A stretch of DNA of 64,000 nucleotides, taken from Azophilus sp026709365 (lineage in GTDB: Bacteria > Pseudomonadota > Gammaproteobacteria > Pseudomonadales > Azotimanducaceae). The position numbers and the translations under genes were made by a program. How positions within the stretch are numbered: the first letter of the stretch is position 1; the number at the start of each line of letters is the position of its first letter. Below the pieces are notes generated by a model. That model worked only from the letters and a program-made list of their open reading frames with translations, was not told where the DNA came from and searched no databases. The stretch lies in the NCBI GenBank assembly GCA_965200175.1, contig OZ241345.1, forward strand, positions 3,286,001-3,350,000, in the 5' to 3' direction. Of this stretch, positions 35,982 to 43,226 are shown one piece after another.

Positions 35982-36275
35982 ATGGATAGGCGTGAGATTG
36001 AATCCATAGTGATCGAAGTGTTGGAAGCTGTGCAGGAGACCAGTGGAGAGGCGTACATAGAGGTGGGGCCGGACGACAGGCCCATTGGAGTGCTTGACGG
36101 TTTTGACTCGTTGACGGGGCTTGAAGCGACGGCGATGGTTGAGAAACGAATAGGGTGCGAAATCGAGCGAGCCTCCGCGTTTGTCTCGAAGGATGGTCGC
36201 CGAGCGCTGACGTTAGCGGAAACATGCGAATACCTGGAGGGGATCGTTGTATCGGGATCCCGGGCCGTAGCGTGA
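35982..36275 (+). CDS. Acyl-carrier-protein-like protein
   Basis: A 97-residue acidic protein. Helix 1 is IESIVIEVLEAVQ. Then LDGFDSLTGLEATAMVEKRIGCEI matches the ACP helix 2 pattern (G-x-DSL-x-x-x-E, followed by E-x-x-F/I-G-x-x-I), where the Ser of DSL would carry 4'-phosphopantetheine. LTLAETCEYLEGI fits helix 4. The match is by pattern only, so a non-modified ACP-fold protein is possible. No pantetheinyl transferase or fatty-acid gene is nearby. GGAG precedes the ATG and the stop overlaps the XRE start (GTGA). It is the first gene of a five-gene overlapping operon with a nucleotide-modification flavour. Confidence 0.68.
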   Translation: MDRREIESIVIEVLEAVQETSGEAYIEVGPDDRPIGVLDGFDSLTGLEATAMVEKRIGCEIERASAFVSKDGRRALTLAETCEYLEGIVVSGSRAVA

Positions 36276-36598
36276 GCGCCGTAGCAGAGCGCCTCAGACT
36301 CGCCCGCCAGCAGGCTGGATTGTCCCAAGGACAAGTGGCTCGCATGTTGAGCAAGCACCGACCGACGATTTCGGAGATCGAAGCCGGGCGCCGGCGGGTT
36401 TCAGCGGATGAATTGGCGATGTTCGCGGATATCTACGAAGTCTCGCCTGCGTGGTTGCTAGGGCGTGAGGATGAATCGGACGAGTTCAACGAGCGAGTGC
36501 GGTTGGCTGCGCGGGAGCTCGCAAAGCTCAGGGCCGAAGACCTTGACCGCGTCCTTAGTCTTTTGTCGTCTATGAGGGAAGCTACTCGTCACCAATGA
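36272..36598 (+). CDS. XRE-family HTH transcriptional regulator
   Basis: A 108-residue regulator. HTH: LARQQAGLSQGQVARMLSKHRPTISEIEAGRRRVSADELAMFADIYEV (residues about 8-57), the Cro/CI pattern. A helical tail follows (ARELAKLRAEDLDRVLSLLSSM). The start is GTG 36272, overlapping the ACP-like stop as GTGA; longer frames upstream lie within the ACP-like gene. The stop overlaps the ImmA/IrrE start as ATGA. XRE plus ImmA/IrrE is a standard derepression pair in mobile elements. Confidence 0.9.
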   Translation: MSAVAERLRLARQQAGLSQGQVARMLSKHRPTISEIEAGRRRVSADELAMFADIYEVSPAWLLGREDESDEFNERVRLAARELAKLRAEDLDRVLSLLSSMREATRHQ

Positions 36599-37455
36599 CC
36601 AGCAAGACAAAATTGGCAATACGAGCGGTGAAAGAAGCCACCCGCCTGCGAGCCCGACTTGGCATTGGACCAACCGAGTCTGTGTGTCCACTCGATATCA
36701 TAATCGGGCTTGGGATCATCGTTCGGCTTGAGGCATTGCCCTCCTTGGAAGGAGTGTATTCGCCTGGCAGTAGAGACGCGATGGTGATAAGCACGAACCG
36801 ACCGTGGGGTCGGATACGTCACACCTGCGGGCATGAATTGGGACATCACGTTTTCCGACACGGCGCGAACGTTGATGAATTCGACCAAGGTGAGCAACGA
36901 AACTGGAAGCCGGAAGAGTTTGTGGCTGACCGGTTCTCTACCGCCCTGCTAATGCCGAAGCTAGCGGTAGCAGCTGCAATCAATCAGCGGAGCTGGAGCA
37001 GCACGAACCTGAGTCCCGAACAAGCCTTCGTGCTGGCACAAGGGTTCGGCGTCGGCTACACGAACTTCATTTCACACCTCGAAAGAACATTGGGAATGAT
37101 TGACCGGCAAACAGCAGATCGCCTTAGGGGTAGTCGAGGCAGCTTGCGAAGGCTACGCGACACGGTGGCGGGGTTTGAAACACTCCACGATGTATTTGTC
37201 GGTGACGAACATTGGGGCGCGCGGCCAATCGATATCGAAACTGGCGACGTGGTCGTTATTCCCCCAGGCGCAATGTTCAGTGGGCGGTGCGCACAGTTGA
37301 AGGGGGATCCACTACCGCATCTGGTGGGGGTCGCTGCGGGACAAGGGCAACTGAAGCTCCGAACACAGAGTCGGGCAATCCGTATTCGTGTATGCCGAAA
37401 GGGTTTCACCGGGCTAGCAAAATACCGGCACTTGGAGGAATCTGATGGAGAATGA
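36595..37455 (+). CDS. ImmA/IrrE-family metallo-endopeptidase
   Basis: A 286-residue protein with the zinc protease motif HELGHHVF (near residue 81) and the downstream EEFVADRFSTALLMP segment that supplies the third ligand (Glu). Homologues cleave cognate XRE repressors in response to DNA damage or mobile-element signals. The region after residue 150 (helical, then a small beta domain PIDIETGDVVVIPPGA) is an accessory sensor-like domain. It overlaps its neighbours by 4 and 11 bp. Inferred role: switching the operon on by cleaving the upstream regulator. Confidence 0.9.
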   Translation: MTSKTKLAIRAVKEATRLRARLGIGPTESVCPLDIIIGLGIIVRLEALPSLEGVYSPGSRDAMVISTNRPWGRIRHTCGHELGHHVFRHGANVDEFDQGEQRNWKPEEFVADRFSTALLMPKLAVAAAINQRSWSSTNLSPEQAFVLAQGFGVGYTNFISHLERTLGMIDRQTADRLRGSRGSLRRLRDTVAGFETLHDVFVGDEHWGARPIDIETGDVVVIPPGAMFSGRCAQLKGDPLPHLVGVAAGQGQLKLRTQSRAIRIRVCRKGFTGLAKYRHLEESDGE

Positions 37456-37996
37456 GCATTTCGTAGAGGAGGTGGGTGTATCCCTCGCGTGGGGACATGC
37501 GTTGAAAAAGGTTGCCCGTGTGGGCAAAAAGGAGCTGGCACCCCTTACTGTTGCGATTACCGGCGACAAAACTGAAGAGACTCTTCAGGAAGATCCCAAC
37601 ATCCGGCAGGCCCTCGACAGACTTCTGGGAGCACAAGGCTGCCAATCGGTTGAAACTGTGGCCAATACGATATTTCCGTACTCGTTGTGGAATTCAGCGC
37701 GGCCTAGAAGCGACCTGTTCGAGCGATACGAGACGATTGTGGACCGGATACGGAAAGCGAACCGGCAAAACCAGCATGGCGTGTACTTCGACAGAATGAT
37801 CAACAATGGACCTGCCAGTGCAGAAAACCAGCTCGACTTCGGTCTGAGAACCTACAGTGCTCGCAAGGGCGTGCGCAGGAGTGTACTGCAGGTGGGTGCT
37901 TTTTTGATCCTCGACAGGACCACTCGACGGCTGCCCTGCGCGGCTTCCCCTGCCTCCAGCATCTGTCGTTCGTCCCAGTTGGCTCAGGGCGCCTAA
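37445..37996 (+). CDS. Thymidylate-synthase-like protein, N-terminal frame
   Basis: 183 residues as read. The segment to VLQVGAF (about residue 153) belongs to a TS-like protein: VRRSVLQVGAF resembles the Arg-Arg phosphate-binding strand SRRIIVSAWN of ThyA. After T6 at 37900-37905 this frame gives unrelated residues to its stop, while frame -1 continues DPRQDHSTAALRGFPCLQHLSF with the candidate catalytic Cys (codon 37951-37953) and then the downstream ORF. The 0-frame product thus lacks the catalytic Cys. The joined product would be about 256 residues, close to ThyA (264). A dUMP or dCMP hydroxymethylase role is inferred from the MazG and HMUDK-like neighbours. Its start overlaps ImmA/IrrE by 11 bp. 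Confidence 0.68.
   Translation: MENEHFVEEVGVSLAWGHALKKVARVGKKELAPLTVAITGDKTEETLQEDPNIRQALDRLLGAQGCQSVETVANTIFPYSLWNSARPRSDLFERYETIVDRIRKANRQNQHGVYFDRMINNGPASAENQLDFGLRTYSARKGVRRSVLQVGAFLILDRTTRRLPCAASPASSICRSSQLAQGA
37900..37906 (+). promoter_or_regulatory. Candidate -1 ribosomal frameshift site (U UUU UUG)
   Basis: In the 0 frame the codons are GCT-TTT-TTG, so T-TTT-TTG is an exact X-XXY-YYZ heptamer. A -1 slip moves reading into the frame that encodes the rest of the TS-like protein. A single missing T (T6 for T7) would look the same. No strong downstream stem-loop was identified by eye. Confidence 0.5.
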
Positions 37997-37998
37997 GC

Positions 37999-38214
37999 GT
38001 GAACGCGTTCTATGCCACGCAGTTTATGGTATCGAGAGCGTATGGGAACTACCTTGGGATCTGTCGACTTGGGCAATTCGTGGCCCATGAGCTCAATCTA
38101 TCGCTAACGCGTGTCTCGTGCCACGTCGGACTGGCGGAGTTGGACATGAGCAAGAGCAAACTAGAGGCCGTAGTGACAGTGATCAACGCTGCCTTAGACG
38201 AAAACGAGAGGTAG
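37999..38214 (+). CDS. Thymidylate-synthase-like protein, C-terminal part
   Basis: 71 residues from GTG 37999; the homologous frame actually opens earlier, joined at 37906. NAFYATQFMVSRAYGNYLGICRL corresponds to the ThyA region from the phosphate-binding Arg loop through the Asn-containing FNIASY helix, and GQFVAHELNLSLTRVSCHVGLAELD corresponds to the following helix and strand. It is probably not translated alone but as the tail of the preceding ORF after a frameshift. It ends 6 bp before the MazG gene. Confidence 0.68.
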   Translation: MNAFYATQFMVSRAYGNYLGICRLGQFVAHELNLSLTRVSCHVGLAELDMSKSKLEAVVTVINAALDENER

Positions 38215-38220
38215 ATAGCA

Positions 38221-39126
38221 GTGCATATGGGGGAATTTCAGCTTTTGGCGAGAAAGACGGACCGGACTCCGAAAAACGAGTGTGGCGGCGATCCACGACA
38301 GCCAAACCGCCATGACGTTGTGCCGCTCTTGGGCTTAGTCGGGGAGATAGGCGGACTTCTCGGCGAATACAAGAAGCGACTACGGGATGGAGAGCTACAC
38401 CGAAACTTCGCCGACGAAGTGGCAGAGGAACTCGGCGATATCCTATGGTACGTCGCGAATGTGGCGGACAAGTTTGATTTGGACCTTGAAAGGATCGCGG
38501 CAGATAACCTCAAGAAGGTGAAGAACCGGTGGCTGCAACCTGATGCAGGACGTCGCCTTTACGACAGTGATCTCCCCACCCAGCAGCAAATCCCCCGCAC
38601 GTTCGCATACCGCTTCGAAGAACAGGGGGCCAATCACGAAACCAAGGTCGTCATGGTCGATGAGTTTCGGGGCATGAACACGGGCAATGAGCTTACGGAC
38701 AACTCCTATGAGGATGACGGATACCGATTCCACGATGTAATGCACTTGGCATTCGCGGCTCACTTGGGATGGTCGCCAGTGCTGCGAAAATTGCTAAGAA
38801 CGAAGAAGATCATCAAAAACAGGCCTTCACCGCTCGATGACGCGGAAGATGGCGGCAAGGGCCAAGTCGTTGAAGAAGCTATCGTGGCAGCGGCGTATGT
38901 TTACGCCACAGAACACGATTTCCTTGAGGGTATAGAAGAGATTGACTGGCAGCTCCTGCGTCATATCAAGAAGATGACTCGGCAGTTTGAGGTAAGGGAC
39001 AAGTCGACATGGGAATGGAAGGAAGTACTCTTGCGCGGATTTGCGGTCTGGCGGCAGCTCCGCAAAAAAAGAGGTGGGGTAGTTCTTGGGAATCTGGACG
39101 AGGGAACGCTTGAGTTTAGGGCGTAG
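38221..39126 (+). CDS. MazG-like nucleotide pyrophosphohydrolase with C-terminal domain
   Basis: A 301-residue two-domain protein. The MazG domain spans about residues 30-105: LVGEIGGLLGEYKKRL and FADEVAEELGDILWYVANVAD provide the acidic metal-binding helices (ELGD). Residues 115-301 match what I recall as the MazG_C domain, with RFHDVMHLAFAAHLGW and EDGGKGQVVEEAIVAAAYVYA; its conserved His, Asp and Glu residues suggest a second metal-binding or catalytic site. It probably hydrolyses (d)NTPs, shaping pools for the TS-like enzyme. GTG 38221 is used; ATG 38227 is equally possible. Its last 11 bp overlap the convergent gene. Confidence 0.82.
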   Translation: MHMGEFQLLARKTDRTPKNECGGDPRQPNRHDVVPLLGLVGEIGGLLGEYKKRLRDGELHRNFADEVAEELGDILWYVANVADKFDLDLERIAADNLKKVKNRWLQPDAGRRLYDSDLPTQQQIPRTFAYRFEEQGANHETKVVMVDEFRGMNTGNELTDNSYEDDGYRFHDVMHLAFAAHLGWSPVLRKLLRTKKIIKNRPSPLDDAEDGGKGQVVEEAIVAAAYVYATEHDFLEGIEEIDWQLLRHIKKMTRQFEVRDKSTWEWKEVLLRGFAVWRQLRKKRGGVVLGNLDEGTLEFRA

Positions 39127-40216
39127 TCGCTCTCTGAAATTCGGACGCAATCGATGATGGAAGATCGATACCCCACTTGGGCGGATACCACTGAGGAAGT
39201 GGCTTGGTGTTAGGAGAGTACTTCTGCTTGATCCTAGTGCGCTTTGATTGATTCAGCGAGTGCGGATGGACGACCCGCGCATACTTGTCGACCTCGCAGA
39301 ACAGATTTTGGATATCAATCAAGTGAAGGTGACGACCCCAAAGATTCGAGAAACGGAGGCCGAGCCGTTTGAACTCACCCCCGGCTAGTTCGCCTACCGC
39401 ACGGATCACGTCCGCGTCGTCGAGTCCCCCTGTATCAGCAAAGCACTTCCTGATTCCTCTACGTGCGCCCGGTCCCGCGACGACGAAGTCCATCTCGGAG
39501 AAGTCGATTGCTGTACTGTAGTTTAGGTCGATCGCGAATTGGAACGCGAGAAAAGGCCCGATAGACTCGTATCCCTTGAGGATCTCGTACACGCTCTCAA
39601 GTGAATCTGCGTCTTGGACGCGTCGTGGCGCATCCTCGCTTAGCATTAGGTCCAGAAGGCGCAGGTGATTGCCGTGCTTACGTGGATGGTCGAACTGGGG
39701 ACAAGGCATGATATACGCTGGTGAGTAGACAGTTCTTCCCATATCGAGGAGTTCATCGAGAACCTCAGAGTATCGGTCGGGATCAAATGTGGCTGAGCAT
39801 AGTGGACCAAGGCGAAGTGTCAGATTTTCCCAGGTTTCTATTCGATTGAAGAGCTTGAAAAGAAGGCAGCGGAAGTAGACTTCTTCAATCGATTGATCGC
39901 CTGCATAAAGGATATGCCGTATGAGGTACTGACTGACTCGGTCCGAGGCGCGGTAGGCGTTCGTGAACCGATAGGTAGATAGGACGGGATCAGGTAGCCG
40001 TGGCGGTGGCATTCCAAGAGTGCGATGCATGAAGAGCTCTTGCCGGCGCGCTGCAAAGCGCCAATAGGTGTCGAACACCGGAGTGGCTTTGAGCTTGCGG
40101 CCGAAGCCAATATCGATGTCTCGGAGTTCCCAAGGCTCTGCCCCTATAGGGTGGATAAAATGGTCGGTGCCCAGTAGGTCGGCCATGGTCAAACCCGTAT
40201 CTGGAAGTTGCGGCAT
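39116..40216 (-). CDS. Protein resembling the helical domain of 5-hmdU DNA kinases (HMUDK_hel-like)
   Basis: A 366-residue all-helical protein. The stretch YWRFAARRQELFMHRTLG, YRFTNAYRASDRVSQYLIRHI and FRCLLFKLFNRIETWENL matches, from memory, the helical domain associated with 5-hydroxymethyl-dU DNA kinases and glutamyl/putrescinyl-thymine pyrophosphorylases, a DNA-glycosylase-like fold. No P-loop is present, so there is no kinase activity in this polypeptide. The middle region (GPFLAFQFAIDLNYSTAIDFSEMDFVVAGPGARRG) fits DNA-glycosylase-like helices and a DNA-binding turn. It faces the operon and overlaps MazG by 11 bp. Inferred role: recognising or processing modified thymine-type bases in DNA. 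Confidence 0.66.
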   Translation of the reverse strand: MPQLPDTGLTMADLLGTDHFIHPIGAEPWELRDIDIGFGRKLKATPVFDTYWRFAARRQELFMHRTLGMPPPRLPDPVLSTYRFTNAYRASDRVSQYLIRHILYAGDQSIEEVYFRCLLFKLFNRIETWENLTLRLGPLCSATFDPDRYSEVLDELLDMGRTVYSPAYIMPCPQFDHPRKHGNHLRLLDLMLSEDAPRRVQDADSLESVYEILKGYESIGPFLAFQFAIDLNYSTAIDFSEMDFVVAGPGARRGIRKCFADTGGLDDADVIRAVGELAGGEFKRLGLRFSNLWGRHLHLIDIQNLFCEVDKYARVVHPHSLNQSKRTRIKQKYSPNTKPLPQWYPPKWGIDLPSSIASEFQRATTP

Positions 40217-40263
40217 ATTCCGCTGAAGAGGGCGGGAAAGGTGTTATGCAAAATCCATTCCAA

Positions 40264-40614
40264 TCAGGCGCTATCGGCGAATTCGAATATCCGGCGACTG
40301 GCACCCAAGGCCATCTCCGCCTCGGACTGCTCGAAGTCATCCATCGTCCGGTAGTCCGCCCGCTCCCTAAGCCGTTTGCATTGCTGGAGTAGATGCCCAG
40401 CCTGCCTCCACCGTACCGAAGCCTTGGAATCGGTAAGTTGGTCGATCAACTGCCGGTGGCCGGGCTGGGCCGATCTAACCCCATAGGCGAGCAAAATGCA
40501 CCGGTGGTAGGCCGCGTAGTAGCCACGACTAGCAGCGTTGCGCCAATCGACCTCCCGGCCACCAACGCTAATCTCCACCGCCGCTTCCAGCAGGGCTTTA
40601 GACGTAACTGCCAT
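40264..40614 (-). CDS. HEPN-domain protein (UPF0332-like)
   Basis: A 116-residue helical protein. NAASRGYYAAYHRCILLAYG and the late RERADYRTMDDFEQSEAEMAL match HEPN/UPF0332 small proteins, where the Arg and His/Tyr residues can form an RNase site. HEPN proteins are frequent toxins or RNases in defence islands. Its start overlaps the end of the upstream TPR-like gene by 17 bp, so the two are coupled and probably act together. A canonical RxxxxH motif at the late position is not visible, so RNase activity is uncertain. Confidence 0.75.
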   Translation of the reverse strand: MAVTSKALLEAAVEISVGGREVDWRNAASRGYYAAYHRCILLAYGVRSAQPGHRQLIDQLTDSKASVRWRQAGHLLQQCKRLRERADYRTMDDFEQSEAEMALGASRRIFEFADSA

Positions 40615-41365
40615 TAACTACCGTTCCGATGAACATGGGCAGGAACTTTAGGCCAGGGTCAGCCATAGCCTTGGGAGACTCCGCCCAACGGAGTACCAGC
40701 GCCTCGTTCAAGTCTCCTGCGGCAGCGGGAGATGTGACCAATCGGTACTCGAACAGGAATGAACCGGGTTCGTCCAGCGAAGGCACGACAACAACCCCAT
40801 TCGGTCGAACACGCGCATCACTCCTCAGTGAATCCGCCGCTCGCAACGTCTCACGGGCACCCTCCTCACTGAATTCACGTTGGCGAACTGCCTTTGCCAG
40901 TTCTCCGACCACAGTGGCCAGAGACAAGTCCGGCTTTGGAGCCAGCTTGCGCCAGCGGTCGCAAAGGGCCTGTGCCTCTTCAAAACGCGCAGCATGCAGT
41001 GCGGATACGATGAGGTGATCCAGCACTGGGAGGTTATCGGGCGCTCTCTGCCAAGCATCTCGGGCCATCTCATAGCTTTCTTCGGTCTCGCCAACAAGGA
41101 ATAGGGACGTTGAGTAGTCCCAGCGACTGAGCACTGGATCGCCCAAGGAGATTGCTGATCGGGAGTGCCGCCTCAATCCGTCAATATCCCACCGAAGCGC
41201 TGCCACTCGCCCCAGCACGGCATGCGCGTTGGCGGCATCCGTGGACATAAGCTTGCGGGCTTCCGCAGCGATTCGCCTGAGGGCGAACTCGTCGATAACG
41301 GCATCTTGACTTATTTGGGCCACTCGATCGGCCAATTCGCTGGCTTGGGGGAGAGGGGCGGACAT
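40598..41365 (-). CDS. TPR-like helical protein partnered with HEPN
   Basis: A 255-residue protein dominated by helix pairs: ANAHAVLGRVAALRWDIDGLRRHSRSAISLGDP, SYEMARDAWQRAPDNLPVLDHLIVSALHAARFEEAQALCDRW fits three to four TPR-like repeats at residues 40-160. The C-terminal part is a small beta-rich domain (NGVVVVPSLDEPGSFLFEYRL). No catalytic motif is seen. It may be the antitoxin or sensor for the HEPN protein. ATG 41365 was chosen; an in-frame GTG lies four codons upstream. Confidence 0.65.
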   Translation of the reverse strand: MSAPLPQASELADRVAQISQDAVIDEFALRRIAAEARKLMSTDAANAHAVLGRVAALRWDIDGLRRHSRSAISLGDPVLSRWDYSTSLFLVGETEESYEMARDAWQRAPDNLPVLDHLIVSALHAARFEEAQALCDRWRKLAPKPDLSLATVVGELAKAVRQREFSEEGARETLRAADSLRSDARVRPNGVVVVPSLDEPGSFLFEYRLVTSPAAAGDLNEALVLRWAESPKAMADPGLKFLPMFIGTVVNGSYV

Positions 41366-41570
41366 ATCCAGAAGCACTGCAGTGTTGGCGCAAGTAGTGG
41401 GACACTGTACCAGATAGCGTTCTCCAGTGTCTGCTGTATCGACTGGGCTAGCGCAGAAAGGAACCGCCTTCAGCCCTCACCAGTGCGAGAGCGAGACGCC
41501 CACAAGCGCTGACTGTTTGACTTTTGACATTCAAAGGCGAGGCACTGGCACCGCAGGCCGTCCCATGGCG

Positions 41571-42336
41571 TCACTCGTCGGCCGCGGCAAGCCGCCTTTC
41601 GAGTTCCGCGATCTGGGCCTCCGCGGCACGGCGGGCCTCGGGCTCCGCACGATGCGCTGCCAGCACCGCATCAGCGATCTGGCTCTTTTCGCGGAACCTG
41701 GGCAGAAACTACCCGCGCGTCGGGTCGAACAGGCGCAGCGCCTGGCCGTCAGGGCGGAACTCAAGGCCGAGAACCTCCGAGAAGCCCGACAGTTGGCCGG
41801 TGCGCCGCTCCACAGGGATGGGCTCGTAGGCCCCCGTCCGCATTGAGGCGGCGGCCCTTAAGGCTGGGGCTCAGGTAGTCCTCCGTCGGGTCGAACTGCC
41901 AGTACTCCGTGATTTCGAGACGGGCGCAAAGGTCCGCCTTGAACCCCTCATCCCGGCCTTTCGTACTGTTCGACGTCACCTGCAGGACGAAGTCCGCCGC
42001 CTTGCCCTCTTCCCAGACCTTCCAGACGCGCCGCTCGGGCTCCTTGTTCGGCCCGAAGGCCACGAACACGTCCGGGGACACCCGCTTGGCGGGGTCGCCC
42101 TCCCGCCAGTACATCAGCATGTCGCTGCCCACGTAGGCATCCGACCGCTCAGCGTAGCGGTCCATGAGCGGCTGCGCGAAATCGACCGTGGCGCGCCAGA
42201 GGACGGGAGTCTCGGACATGGGCTTACCGTCCGACTCCGGGTACTCGATGGGCGCTTGGGCCTGTCGCCTGGGCGGCTTGGGAGGCGGTGCCCGCAAGGC
42301 TTGCCGACGGGCTGGCATGGGTTGGGTTGTGGGCAT
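41571..42336 (-). pseudogene. Uma2 (DUF820) endonuclease-like gene, frameshifted and with nonsense codon
   Basis: Reading from ATG 42336: APIEYPESDGKPMSET, the core SDAYVGSDMLMYWREGDPAKRVSPDVFVAFG with PDVFV, VLQVTSNSTKGRDEG and LEITEYWQFDP are standard Uma2 features (PD-(D/E)XK fold). A run of five G at about 41842-41846 (minus-strand GACGGGGGCC) shifts the frame; with four G the protein continues AYEPIPVERRTGQLSG to LRLFDPTRG. A TAG then replaces what should be Glu, before LPRFREK and the coiled-coil tail to the TGA at 41571. Two independent lesions make this a decayed gene. Uma2 genes are common mobile passengers of unclear role. Confidence 0.82.
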
Positions 42337-42439
42337 GCGTCGATCCTTGGGCGGGCCATTGCCTGGCTGCGCCCACGATAGCATTGTTTTCCCTAGCTCC
42401 GGTGATATCCTAGATGTGATGTATATCCGGAGAGTGATC

Positions 42440-42670
42440 ATGCGGGTTTCGAAATGGGGCAATAGCTTGGCGGTGCGGCTTCCCAAATCACTTGTGGAGA
42501 GTCTGGGGCTGAAATCGGGCGACGAACTCGAAATCGTATCGTCGGCACCCGCGAAGATCGCCGTGACGCGGGATAAGCGCAGGGAGCAGGCGGTTGAGCG
42601 GATGCGGAAACGCGCCTTGGCGTTACCCCCAAGCCACTTGTTTGACCGCAACGAAGCCAACGCTAGGTGA
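42440..42670 (+). CDS. AbrB/MazE-type antitoxin
   Basis: A 76-residue swapped-hairpin DNA-binding antitoxin: MRVSKWGNSLAVRLPKSLVESLGLKSGDELEI is the classic SpoVT/AbrB pattern, followed by a basic helical region that would wrap the toxin. GGAGAG precedes the ATG. Its stop overlaps the PIN gene start as GTGA, the standard toxin-antitoxin layout. It should bind its own promoter with the toxin. Confidence 0.93.
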   Translation: MRVSKWGNSLAVRLPKSLVESLGLKSGDELEIVSSAPAKIAVTRDKRREQAVERMRKRALALPPSHLFDRNEANAR

Positions 42671-43062
42671 CCGCTTTCCTCGACACCAATGTGCTTGTTT
42701 ACGCACAGGGCACGGGTATCAAAAGCGAGAAGGCCCGCCAAGTTGTTTTGGAAGGTGGGATAATCAGCGTTCAAGTGCTGAACGAGCTGGCCAACGTCCT
42801 GAGACTTAGGTTCAGTTTGGACTGGAGTGAAATCGCCGAGGTACTTGAAGATGTTAAAGCCGTTCTCGACCCGGTTCGCCCGATTGGGCTGAAAACCCAT
42901 GTCGCCGCATTGGACCTTTCGCGCAACAACGGCTTCAGTTTCTGCGACTCACTGATCATTGCCGCCGCTCTGGAAGCGGAATGCGACCAACTGCTCACCG
43001 AAGACCTGCAGGCGGGGCGCCGAATTGAAGGACTGGTCATCGTCAATCCATTTGCAACTTAA
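42667..43062 (+). CDS. PIN-domain toxin, VapC-like
   Basis: A 131-residue PIN ribonuclease. Acidic active-site residues are Asp in FLDTNVLVYA, Glu in VLNELANVL, Asp in FCDSLIIAAAL and Asp in LLTEDLQAG. It probably cleaves RNA when released by the AbrB-type partner. Start GTG 42667 overlaps the antitoxin stop by 4 bp. The two genes form a compact toxin-antitoxin module between the decayed Uma2 gene and the large helicase. Confidence 0.93.
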   Translation: MTAFLDTNVLVYAQGTGIKSEKARQVVLEGGIISVQVLNELANVLRLRFSLDWSEIAEVLEDVKAVLDPVRPIGLKTHVAALDLSRNNGFSFCDSLIIAAALEAECDQLLTEDLQAGRRIEGLVIVNPFAT

Positions 43063-43214
43063 CGGGCTCATCCGACAATCCACCGGCGTTGGTGCAACGC
43101 AAACAACCTCTGGCCGCTTGAACCCGCGCATGGCCCGTTGAATTGCTGACGAGCGAGCCGTGATTCGTCCGCGATGCAAGGCGCAGCCCCGCTCCCCCAC
43201 AACCGCAGACCCAC

Positions 43215-43220
43215 TATACT
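43215..43220 (+). promoter_or_regulatory. -10 hexamer next to the large helicase start
   Basis: TATACT lies 6 bases before the ATG at 43227, implying a leaderless transcript. No convincing -35 was seen, and no ribosome binding site is present in the intervening CCCC-rich bases. Confidence 0.4.
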
Positions 43221-43226
43221 GCCCCC

